DNA of 64,000 nucleotides from Euonymus europaeus (Eukaryota; Streptophyta; Magnoliopsida; Celastrales; Celastraceae). Position numbers and translations under genes: made by a program. The DNA is taken from assembly GCA_963580455.1 (NCBI GenBank), contig OY756970.1, forward strand, positions 5,828,001-5,892,000, in the 5' to 3' direction. The notes under the pieces are model-generated. The model was not told the origin of the DNA and made no database searches. It saw only the letters and a list, made by a program, of their open reading frames with translations. Every line of letters begins with the position of its first letter. Position 1 is the stretch's first letter. Shown one piece after another: positions 54,209 through 64,000 of this stretch.

Positions 54209-55686
54209 TGATAGGAACAGTATGCTAAAGGCCATCATTTTATGTAATATTTAAACTCGGATTCTATATTTGAATAAAATATTTTTAGCATTTAATATGA
54301 GAAATGACATACTAGCATATGCGTCTTTTATTCAATATTGTATATGGAATTATGGATTGGTGTGTAGAGTTCAGCTTGCACACGGAAGATCAATTCAGAA
54401 GTCCTAATTGAAAATAAGTAAACGGTCACAGTTTAGACAGAATTGGACGAACCATTAGCTTGACTGTGGTGTAGTATTTTAGTATGCCTATCTTGATTAC
54501 GAAAAACGATATAGCTTGAACTTACTATACCAGTACACTTGGAGTGTATTGATCAAGACTACGTGTGAGCTGGTTTTCCTAGCCTGACTACATGGGAGAT
54601 TGTAAACTCACATTAACGTTATGGAATTGTTCACAATCTTAATTTATGAAAGAGTATTACTACGTGTGCATTAAATGTATGAGATTTTGATTTACTAAAG
54701 GGTGAGGTCTTTTTGGACTGGCCAAAATACACTGAGTGAATTTGGTGACCGCATTAAATGTACGATGAAAAATAATATGTTAATAAACTTCACGTCCGGT
54801 CATAGATTGATGATACCCTCTTGGGAATGCTCATAGGATTTGAGAATGTGTCAAAACCCTATAAGTGGATTTTAATTAATCTAACACATTCAAATAAGTT
54901 AAGCGAAAGGTCGAGAAATATCTAAAAGATGTCGATTAAATATTATATGTCAGTGGCATATTTAATTGATGGGTATTTGTAACTTATCATGAGGATTTTG
55001 ATGAATGATTATAACGTAAGCCTCATATTTAATTTGAGATAAAACTGAAAGTGGAATTATAATATTTTAGTAGTATATATTATAATTTATATTTTTTAAT
55101 TTTGTCCATGGGTTAGGGATGATAATTAAAATCTTAGAGTGCCCATCTTTTATTTTCCTTGTTGGACCCGACCTTAGCCCATGAAAGCCCAACACTAGAA
55201 GAATAAGGAAGGCCTAACTGAAGTTGGAATCGGTTGGGAGTTAGGAGAGATGGGGCCGGCCCACCCACCTAGGGAGAAAACCTTTAGGGGTGGCTGGCCA
55301 CTATATATACACACAATGTCTGTGTATTTTTTCTTAAGTCTTGAGACACCAGTTGGCCTCTTGACTCCTTAACTTTTCATTGTTGTGGTTTTCTGTGTTC
55401 TTCATGTTCTTGGTGTGAGGAGTCCACTCTCTTTAATCCAAGAAGGGAATTGGTGCCTAAGTTGGAAAATCCACAAGTTTGAGCATTGTATCAAACTAGT
55501 CGATTCCATCCTATGATATTATTATTAGAAATTAATATCTCAAGGTACATATTCTATAAACGATTAATTTAGATTATGCATGTCAACTTTAATTAACTAG
55601 AAAATTTTGAAAGTTGTTTATCCTATCAATTACTCTTATGTGTACCTTGTTTCTAAATCATTTTCGCAAGTGCATGTTTTTCAACA
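54209..55686 (+). repeat. 5' LTR of Copia-3 (1478 bp)
   Basis: TGATAGGAACAGTATGC ... TGTTTTTCAACA. A TATA-like actatatatacacac lies at about 55302-55316, with a CT-rich leader after it. Many substitutions and small indels against 60882-62345. Confidence 0.93.
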
Positions 55687-55701
55687 ATTGGTATCGGAGC
55701 C
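55687..55701 (+). promoter_or_regulatory. Primer-binding site of Copia-3
   Basis: attggtatcggagcc directly after the 5' LTR; one change from the usual TGGTATCAGAGC complementary to initiator-Met tRNA. Confidence 0.8.
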
Positions 55702-57320
55702 AGTCATGGTTCGGTAATCGATGTTTAAACAAAACTCAAAAAAGTTGTTAATTGTCGTTTTGGTATGATCTATGATTATTCTTGTATTGTTACTAACTTG
55801 TTTTTGCATATTTAAATTTTGGCTATCATGGTCTAGTTGTTGTTTTTTTTAAGATTTGATTTTAGATTTGTTCACTCCAAATTAAGGAGTAGGAATTCAT
55901 GTAATCAAATTTAGATTGCGAACTCCGGTTTGAAGGAGGCTAGGAATTTTTGTAAAAACAGGCGAAGAACAAAGAAGGAGCAACATTGGAGCGAAACGAC
56001 AAAAGGTCAAATCCGGTTAGCTAGAGAGTTTGGTCAGTTGGTCTGGGCAGCTCAGGTAGCTTGGTCAGCCTAGGCAGTTTGGGCAGCAGAGGTGTTCAGG
56101 CAGTCCAGATTCAACTGTTTTCCATCTCCAATGGGGATTCCTGATCGAGTAGAGTTTCGAGTAGAGTTTCGAGCTTGATAGAAGACCATGATAGCTAGAG
56201 TTATACTGATTGATGGTGTCCTATTTTAATTAGTATTCTTATTTAATTACATGTATGATTGTGATTGAATGCCATCTTAGATTAGTATGTTATCTAATTG
56301 GTTGTCATGTTAGATTAGGATTCCTATTTATTCATGGATGTTATCAAATATAGAAAATAAAATAATAGACAACCTAGATTAAAATATTAAGTGGGAGAAG
56401 GTTATAAATAACCTATGGTCTCCATCATTGGTTCAAAATTAAAATATGTGAAATTAAAATTGGAAAGATGAGATGTTAAATGTGACTACGATATTGTTTT
56501 TGAAAGTCCGTTTTAAACCTTGTGACTATTTTTATATCCAAACCATGTAGTTCCGACCCATAATAAAAACAATGCAATGTCTAGAAATTTTTGTCATAAA
56601 TTGAGGTTATTTAATTGTGCGTCATTCTTATGGAAAACTCCCTCTAGTCTGGGAAGGATCTGATTGCTAGATTTGTTGAATCACTAAATTGAATAACCAA
56701 GATATGCTGTGACAACGGTTTTGACTACTTGAAGAAAATCATAGTTTTGAGCGGTGATACTAAAATATGTAAATTCCGATCAAGACATTTGTAAGACATC
56801 TCTATTCTAGTAAGTTTGAAATCATGTGAGTATTTTTAAAGTTTGAATTATTGGTAAGAAATTTAATAGAGATGTAATTAAAAATATGTGTTGACTCGAC
56901 TTTCCTCCATATTGAAATTTTTTATTATAGATATTTTAGATTATTAATTTTCTTGATAGTCACAATAAGTAGCAATTTATTATAAAATTGTTTCCCCATC
57001 AAAATTATTTTATGAAAATTGTGAGATTGTGATCGCATGATGGTTAAACACTTAGCTATAAATTATGAAAATATTTCCCATCAAAATCAATGCCATTATT
57101 TATAGGACCAAAGAAAAGATTAATTAAATTTTATTTGAAACAGCGTTTGCCTAGACAATAAAATTTAATGTAAACTAAATTTATTCTCCCATTGAAATAG
57201 AAAATTTCATACCAAAGTGTTTAGATTGTCAACGAATTATTTTGCGTAATTGTTTATGGGTGCAATTTATAACTAATTCAAATCAAGTATGCCTTAGAAT
57301 TAATTGTCTTCATATCCCAT
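55702..57320 (+). other. Copia-3 untranslated leader
   Basis: About 1.6 kb without a useful frame. A stretch at about 56025-56105 repeats short ggtcag/ggcag words (ggtcagttggtctgggcag...). Long leaders are common in Copia elements with long LTRs. Confidence 0.6.
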
Positions 57321-58145
57321 TTTTCAGATTTAAAAATGTCTTTCAATCTCTATCTATTATTCTGAAAGACTATAAGTTGGATAGAACAAACTATGTCAAC
57401 TGGAAAAGGAATTTGGATATTGTGCTCATTACTGAAGAGTACAAATATGTGTTGGCTGAACTATATCCTTAATTACCTGCGGAGGGTGTCACTGATGAGC
57501 AGATTGCTGCCCATTAGAAGTAGAAAGAGGCTGATGAGATGGCATGATGTTACATATTAGTATCAATGTCAGATGTGTTGTAAAAGCAACATGAGACTAT
57601 GACAAGTGCCTATGACATCATCTATAGCCTGAAGGAGATGTTTGGTGATCAAGGTAGACTGCAATAAAAGCACTTTTGAACACCTAGATGTATGAAGGAA
57701 CCAATGTAAGGGAGCACGTTCTTAAGATGATGAGTCTTTTGGACGAGCTCGAGGTCCTTGGTGCTGATATTGATTGCGAAAGCCAGGTCGATATCATTCT
57801 TCAATCTCTTCTAGAAAGCTATGATAATTTCCAACTGAATTATAACATGAATAAGAGGATTTATACGTTGCCGGAACTTCTCAATGAGCTCAAAGGAGTA
57901 GAGGCATTATGACCTAAGCAAGTTAGGGTCAATCTTATTGAGAAAGGCTCCTCTTCTAAACCGAAAGGTAAGAAGAAGAACAAGGAGAAATCAGTCGATT
58001 CAAAGGGTATTCAAGGTGGAGTGAAAAAATCGAAAGGCAAATGTTTTCACTGTGGTCAGAAGGGAGATTGGAAGAAAAAGTGTCAAACTTGGCTGAGCAA
58101 GAATAAACGAGGTAACCTCCTATCATTTGTTGTTGAAACATAATT
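57321..58145 (+). pseudogene. Copia-3 Gag
   Basis: Reads LKDYKLDRTNYVNWKRNLDI, VLITEEYKYVLAELYP stop, VTDEQIAAH, SAYDIIYSLKEMFGDQGR, EGTNVREHVLKMMSLLDELE, DIILQSLLESYDNFQLNYNM, then a zinc knuckle CFHCGQKGDWKKKC (about 58043-58083) whose His is replaced by Asp. Several stops. Confidence 0.8.
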
Positions 58146-59410
58146 AGCGGTTGTGTCTACCGAAACCCGGTGTGTAGACACGGGAGCACTAATCATGTTT
58201 GCAATTCGTTGCAGGGGTCCCAGAAAACCAGACAACCGAATGAAAAGGAAAGTTGCATTCTTTTGGGAGATGCGACAAGACTATAAGAAGTAGCTATAGG
58301 CATTTTTTATTTTAGTTTAGTAGTGATCTGACTTTAATTTTGAACAATTGTCTTTACATACCAGCTATAAGACGAAATTTAATTTTAGTTACTTCTTTGG
58401 CTAAAACTGGATATTGTTTTAAGCTTGATAACTCAATTGTTATCAAGAACAATAAAGGTTTTATTTATTCTGGTACTTTAGTAGATAATCTTTATAGTAT
58501 AAGTCCAAATTCTATGAAATATAATCAATTGAATAACTCAACAGTTTTTCTATCTAAGAGAAAAGAACCTTCGAAAACGAATTAAACCTATCTTTGGCAT
58601 TTACGCTTAGGTCACGTTAATCTAAACATGATTTCAAGATTGGTATGAAACGGACCATTGAGTTCATTAGAAGTTGAGGAACTTCCAGTCTGCGAACCAT
58701 GTTAGGAGGGTAAAATGACCAAGAGGCCATTTTCAGCCAAGGGGCATAGAGCCAAAGAATGTTTGGAGTTAGTACATTAAGATGTGTGTGGTCCAATGAC
58801 TATCAGAGCGAGAGGAGGTTATAAGTATTTCGTCACCTTCATAGAAACTACTCAAGGTATGGATACATTTACCTAATACACCATAAGTCTAAAACTTTTG
58901 AGATGTTTAAAAGTTATAAGACAATTACGGAGAAACGTTTAGAAAAAAGTATCAAAACACTATGATCCAATCGTGGTGGTGAATACCTCTCGAGAGAGTT
59001 TATGGAATACTTGAATGTAAAAGGGTTATCTTCCCAGTTCACTGCACCTAACACAACACAACAAAATGGTGTGGCCGAAAGAAGGAATAGAACTCTTATG
59101 GAAATGATGAGATCGATGATGAGTTTTTCAAAACTGCCTAATTTTGTTTTTAGGGATATGCTTTAGAAACAACTGCGTACATTTTGAACTTAGTTCCTTC
59201 TAAGTCAGTACCAACTACTTCTATGGAATTATGGATAGGACAAAAGCCCAGTTTGGTCCATATTCGGATATGAGGTAGTCCGACCCATGTGCCGGTAGAG
59301 AAGGCAGGAAAATTGGAATCTAGGATAGAAGTATATTTATTCGAAGGATAACCTCGAGGTAACAAAGGTGGTTTATTTCATAGTCCTAAGGATCAGAAGG
59401 TCATTGTTAG
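58146..59410 (+). pseudogene. Copia-3 protease and integrase remnants
   Basis: RCVDTGA (protease active site, 58170-58190) is followed by a shifted frame. 58340-58585 gives NNCLYIPAIRRNLILVTSLA, then WHLRLGHVNLNMISRLV and CEPC (GAG-pre-integrase zinc ligands), DVCGPMTIRARGGYKYFVTF (first Asp) and, in other frames, GVAERRNRTL (catalytic Glu, about 59070-59100). Many stops and frameshifts. Confidence 0.7.
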
Positions 59411-59547
59411 CACCAATGCGTGATTTTTAGAAGAAGACTATATGATGAACCAAAAACCCCAAAGTAAGGTTGTTCTTGAAGAAATAAGAGGAGAAACATA
59501 ACAAAAAAAAAATACCTCAAGACTCACCAGTTCAGGTTAACAATCCG

Positions 59548-60015
59548 ATGCCACATGAAAGTGGGAGATTTGTAAAATCTCAAACAGGTTTTGTTCAAAT
59601 GGATGATCATGACATGCTAGGAAATCAACCAGATCAACATGAAAAATCTGATAAAAATAGAACAAAATCATCACACCAAAATACTCTAAACGAACAGGTA
59701 GTGCCTCGTCGTAGTGGGAGGGTAACTAGATTACCTAGTTGGTATGTTCTATTGGGTGAAGTGTATGAAATGATCCCAACCGAACAAGTTATTGATCCCG
59801 ATAACTACAATGAAGCACTCCAAGATAAAGATGTAGAATTTTGGAAGAAAGCTATGAAATTTGGGATGGAGTCCATGTACTCTAATCAAGTCTGGGAACT
59901 TGTAGAACCATCAAATGGAGGAAAACCCAAAGGTTTCAAGTGGATCTACAAGAAAAAGAGAGAGCTGGATGGAAAGGTGGAAACCTTCAAAGCAAAACTT
60001 GTAGCAAAAGGCTAG
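59548..60015 (+). pseudogene. Copia-3 linker and RT N-terminus
   Basis: 156-codon open stretch: Lys/Asp/Gln-rich linker, RRSGRVTRLPSWYVLLGEVY, PDNYNEALQDKDVEFWKKAM, MESMYSNQVWELVEPSNGGK, GFKWIYKKKRELDGKVETFK, AKLVAKG then a stop. The RT core with YVDD that should follow is missing; the next recognisable sequence is the RT thumb. Confidence 0.8.
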
Positions 60016-60881
60016 TCACATTCTTGGGATCAAGTTCCTAAGAAACCGAAAACAAAGAATGTCGGGCTTGTCTCAAGGAGTCTACATTGACACCATCCTC
60101 GCAAGATTTGGCATGCAAGATTCGAAGAAATGATTTCTTCCTTACCGACATGGAATCACCTTGTCTCAAGATCAGTGTCCTAAAGACGCTGATGAAATCA
60201 AGAGAATGAGTCAAGTACCATATGCCTCCGCAGTGGGAAGCCTCATGTATTTCATGATGTGTACTAGACCAGATATATGTTATATGGTTGGTATACTTAG
60301 CAGATATCAATCAAACCCAGGAATGAACATTGGATTGCTGCAAATCATATACTCAAGTTTCTAAGGTTGATGAACTTGTACCTATAGGGTATACAAATTT
60401 AGATTTTCAGTCAGATAAGGATTTCGGGAAGTTAACTTCAGGCTATGTTTTCACATTAGAAAGTGGAGCCACTAGTTGGAAAAGTGTCAAGCAATATTGC
60501 ATTGTTGACTCCACCATGAAAGTTGAATACGTAGCGGCCTCTAAGGCAGCTAAAGAATCAATATGGTTCTGGAACTTTTTGATAGACTTGAATGTGATAC
60601 ACACAGCTTAGTTACCTATTATACTTTACTATGATAATAGTGGAGTAGTTGCAAATTCTAAGGAACCAATAGCTCATTCAAAAGGAAAATATATAGGATG
60701 CAAGTATTACTTGATACGAGAGATCGTACAGAGAAGTTATGCCATAGTGATAAAGATAGCATCAAAGGATAAGATGGCGGATCCATTTACCAAGTGCTTA
60801 CCAAGAAAACCATTTGAAGGACACTTTGAGGGCCTAGCAATCAGATGCGTATTGTCATGGCCTTGAGCATAAGTGGGAGAT
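60016..60881 (+). pseudogene. Copia-3 RT end, RNase H and polypurine tract
   Basis: GLSQGVYIDTILARFGMQDS follows a deletion, then SQVPYASAVGSLMYFMMCTR, PDICYMVGILSRYQSNPG, IGYTNLDFQSDKDFGKLTSG, STMKVEYVAASKAAKESIW and MADPFTKCLPRKPFEGH-like ends. The RNase H catalytic MEAEY block reads MKVEY, keeping the second Glu. Ends at the polypurine tract aagtgggagat. Confidence 0.8.
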
Positions 60882-62345
60882 TGATAGGAATAGTATGTTA
60901 AAGGCCATCATTTTATGTAATATTTAAACTCAGATTCTATATTTGAATAAAATATGTTTAGCATTTAATATGATGAATGATACGCATATTTTATTCAATA
61001 TTGTATATGGATTGGTGTGTAGAGTTCAGCTTGCACAAAAAAGATCAATTCAAAAGTCTCTATTGAATATAAGTAAAAGATCACAATTTAGACGAAATTG
61101 GACTAACCGTCTGCTTGACTGTGGTGTAGTATTTCAGTATGCCTATCTTGGTTACGGAAAGTGGTATTGCTTGAACTTACTATACCATTACACTTGGAGT
61201 GTATTGATAAGGACTATGTGTGAGTCAGTTTTCTTAGTCTGACTACATGGGAGATTGTAAGCTCACATTAACGTTATGAAATTGTTCACAATCGTAATTT
61301 ATTAAAGAGTATTAGTACGTGTGCATTTAATGTATGGGACTTTAATTTACTAAACGGTGAGGTTTTTTTGGACAGGACAAAATACAACGAGTGAATTGGG
61401 TGACCACATTAAATATACGATGGAAAATAATATGTTAATAAAATTCACGTCTGATCATGGATTGATGATACCCTCTCGGGAATACTTATAAGAATTTGAG
61501 ATTGTGTCAAAACATTGCAGGTGAATTTTAATTAATCTGACACATTCAAATAAGTTAAGCGGAAGCTCGAGAAATATCTAAAAGATGTTGATTAAATATT
61601 ATATGTCAATGGCATATTTAATTGACGGGTATTTGTAGCTTAATGTGAGGATTTTGATGAATGATTATAACGTAAGGCTCATATTTAATTTGAAATAAAA
61701 CGGGGAGTGCAATTATAATATTTTAGTGGTATATATTATAATTTATGTTTTTTTAATTGTATCCATGAATTTGGGCTGATAATTAAAATCATAGGAAACA
61801 CATGTTTTATTTTCCTTGTTGGTCCCCACCTTAGCCCATGAAAGACCAACACTAGAAGAATAAGGAAGGCCCAACTGGAGTTGGAATCGGTTGGGAGTTA
61901 GGAGAGAAGGGGCCGGCCCACCTAGGGAGAAAACCCTAGGGGTGGCCTGCCACTATATATACACACACATTGTGTGTGTATTTTTTTCCTAAGTCTTGAG
62001 ACACCAGTTGCCCTCCTGACTCACTAACTTTTTCACATTGTGGTTTTCTGTGTTCTTCAGATTTTTGGTGTAAGGAGTTCACTCTTTTTAATCCAAGAAG
62101 GGAATTGGTGCCAAAAATGGAAGATCCACAAGTTTGAGCTCTGTATCAAACTAGCAGATTCCATCCTATGATATTATTATTAGAGATCAATCCAGAGAGA
62201 TCTCAATGTACATATTCTATAAACGATTAATTTAGATTATGCATGTCAACTTAAATTAACTAGAAAATTTTGAAAGCTGTTTATCTGATTGATTACTCCT
62301 ATGTGTACATTGTTTCTAAATCGTTTCCACGCATGTTTTCCAACA
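60882..62345 (+). repeat. 3' LTR of Copia-3 (1464 bp)
   Basis: TGATAGGAATAGTATGT ... TGTTTTCCAACA, preceded by the polypurine tract at 60871-60881. Keeps the TATA-like motif near 61953. Confidence 0.93.
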
Positions 62346-63360
62346 GTATCAAGTAACAATACCAATGTTTCAAAGCCTAAATAATAGCATAAAATTCACG
62401 TCGTAAGTACTATAATTCAATTTTACTCCTGAAAATTTCTCATTGAAGTATGCCATGAGCCTGTTCTACTGACTTAACACTGCCCCTATTCCCACCTTGG
62501 AAGCATGATAATGAAGGGCAAAGCAAAAAAGTAAAATTTGGCAGGGCTAGCAAATGAGCTTTAGTAAGCAAACATTTAATATGTTCAAATTTCTTAGAGG
62601 CCTCAGCATTCCAAACAAACCTCTTTGATTTCAAGCAATCTATAATGGGGGCCATGATTGAGTTGAAATTTGCTATGAATAGTCGATAAAATGAATCAAG
62701 TACTACATACATAAAACAATGTATGCGGCCATTTGCGAATAAGTGCCACTTTAGAATCATCCACCCTATGCCATGAGTAGAGATATTATATCCCAAAAAA
62801 ATAAGATACGCTGCTCGAAAAAATAACACTACCCAATTCTCCCAAATAACCTCTCCCTCCATAAGACAAGAAGAACCTCACGTCGATGCTAGAGATGAAC
62901 AATTGGATTAGCACTATAAACCAAGATATCATCGAATTAGACGGCTAAAAATCTTCCAATAAACGGTCTCAAAATCTGGTTCTTGAGTCTCATGAAGGTA
63001 TTAGAGACATGCAATAGACCAAATAAATCCTCCAGCATCCTAATTGTTGTTTTCTACTCATCATCGGGTTGTATCTGAATCTGATGATACCCACTCTTTA
63101 AATCTAACTTACTAAAAATAGTGACTCTTGTAAGTTTATTTAGAAGATCATCTAACAGCAGTATAGGGAAGCAATAATGAATGGTGATTTTGTTGATAGC
63201 TCGACTATCTATGCACATAGGCTACGAATTATCTTTCTTTGAAGTCAATAAGAGCGACACAATGCTAGGACTAAGACTCTTTCTAATGTGAACCTTCTCC
63301 ACAAGTTCCTCAACCTGTCGTCGTAGTTCTTCGTGTTCTTACGGGCTCATTGGATAGTGA
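62346..63360 (-). pseudogene. Gypsy-3 reverse transcriptase and RNase H start
   Basis: Reads [58 protein letters not shown] (RT fingers and palm), FDDILVYS with a stop where the preceding Tyr is expected, then FFRAAYLIFLGYNIS, SKKFEHIKCLLTKAHLLALP and LRREFYAIIQALKHWYCYL. Multiple stops. Confidence 0.8.
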
Positions 63361-63788
63361 GAACTGTTGGGAACACTGCCAGGGACTATATCAATACGGT
63401 GTTAGATATCTCATAATGGGGGCAACCCCATAGGTTAGGAGGAATTGCTATTTTGAGATTGAGCTTCTTGATCACTTATTCAGTAGTCACATTTTCACAA
63501 CTTCCCGAATCAATAATAAAGCGACAAACTTTGCCTCTGATCATACATGTAGACTGAAAGAGAGCAATATGTAACCAATCTTCACCGTCACTCGCTCAAG
63601 GCGTATAACACAACCTATGAACCACTAAGGACACCCCCTGATTACCATGAACTAATTCTTCTTGCACTTCAATATTATCACCTAAGTCCACTTCACCATC
63701 CAATTTCGCTTTGTCATGATAACCTCCACTAGCCTTAGCTAAAAGAGCCTTACCACTACGGTCACCCTTGCAACATTCATTGGACCAA
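63361..63788 (-). pseudogene. Gypsy-3 Gag end (zinc knuckle) and protease
   Basis: The minus strand reads WSNECCKGDRSGKALLAKAS, the tail of a Gag zinc knuckle, then a spacer and CRFIIDSGSCENVTTE, the D-S-G active site of the retropepsin. LTR copy C is inserted exactly within the knuckle at 63788/63789. Confidence 0.7.
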
Positions 63789-64000
63789 TGTAACGCCCTG
63801 ACACGAAAATCTCACTCCAAGTTGGGTGCACTACTGACGACACACACACCGTATATCAGAGAGTATCCACCTGAAAAATATAGTCTCAAAGGAATTCAAT
63901 CAAAAACTATTCATCATAGTTCTGCAGTCTAACAGGGTCTTAGGCCATCTATCCAAAATCACACTTTAGGTAGGGCCTCAAGCCTCCTAATCACATGCAA
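63789..64000 (-). mobile_element. LTR of the 2.2-kb family (copy C), cut by window end
   Basis: Starts TGTAACGCCCTGACACG and shares with copy A the blocks ccgtatatcrgagagt and ggcctcargcctc...aatcacatgcaa, so it is related though diverged. Same orientation as copy A. It is inserted in the Gag zinc-knuckle region of Gypsy-3. Confidence 0.75.

Larger units (their letters stand above)
54209..62345 (+). mobile_element. Ty1/copia retrotransposon with long LTRs (Copia-3), 8137 bp, decayed
   Basis: LTRs at 54209-55686 and 60882-62345; primer site ttggtatcggagcc after the 5' LTR; polypurine tract aagtgggagat before the 3' LTR; gag, integrase, partial RT and RNase H between. Inserted in the RNase H of Gypsy-3, flanked by ttatc (54204-54208) and gtatc (62346-62350), a duplication with one change. 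LTR size and Gag style recall the Angela/BARE-type group (inference). Confidence 0.92.
52870..63788 (-). mobile_element. Chromovirus-like Ty3/gypsy element (Gypsy-3), decayed and split by Copia-3
   Basis: Minus-strand order from high to low coordinate: zinc-knuckle end and protease (63788-63420), RT (63360-62900), RNase H start (62760-62346), [Copia-3 54209-62345], RNase H end (54208-54050), integrase (53743-52900). The RNase H frame reads across the Copia-3 borders (LKHWYCYLI, then DKFVLYSGRKALKHINSQ), proving that both halves belong to one element. LTRs not identified. Many stops. Confidence 0.85.

Overview
This is a plant nuclear window, almost certainly from a eudicot. Two intron-bearing single-copy chloroplast-protein genes on the + strand (an EMB1270-type PPR gene, 41637-47076, and an ENH1-type PDZ-rubredoxin gene, 49327-51503) sit inside a thick stack of nested transposable elements. 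There are no operons, Shine-Dalgarno sites or other prokaryotic signs. Base composition is AT-rich except in retroelement coding regions and in one LTR family with a GC-rich core.

Layout. 1-3681: 5' half of a minus-strand Ty3/gypsy element (gag plus 897-bp LTR). 3682-5562: remains of older genic DNA, including the 3' end of a TIR-NBS-LRR resistance gene and the last exon of a DUF1218-like membrane protein. 5563-18410: decayed plus-strand Tat-type gypsy element with a plant-mobile-domain (PMD) antisense ORF, itself split by a 2.2-kb solo LTR. 18411-21560: decayed minus-strand Copia. 21625-23510: two inverted-repeat elements. 24061-26254: a second solo LTR of the 2.2-kb family with a perfect 5-bp target duplication. 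26494-27760: MULE transposase pseudogene. 27934-41240: Copia element whose protease gene carries a 9.1-kb gypsy element (29881-38990, perfect TSD) and whose 3' LTR carries a 1.49-kb MULE (39700-41192, perfect 9-bp TSD) encoding only a FAR1 DNA-binding domain. 41241-41636: about 400 bp of promoter, then the PPR gene, a 2.2-kb gene-free spacer and the rubredoxin gene. 52025-52748: a TRIM with perfect TSD inside a 70-bp tandem repeat. 52870-63788: chromovirus-like gypsy split inside RNase H by an 8.1-kb Copia (54209-62345). 63789-64000: a third LTR of the 2.2-kb family.

Function. The two host genes are both plastid-targeted: one is a long PPR protein expected to act on organelle RNA, the other a thylakoid-type rubredoxin protein. 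They are neighbours, not an operon. Everything else is mobile DNA in different stages of decay. The points I find most interesting are the FAR1-domain-only MULE, the two independent antisense ORFs carried by two different gypsy elements (one with its own TATA box), three GC-AG introns in two adjacent genes, and nonsense changes in the youngest gypsy that all look like C-to-T transitions. All calls come from reading the sequence and remembered family features; no database search was run.
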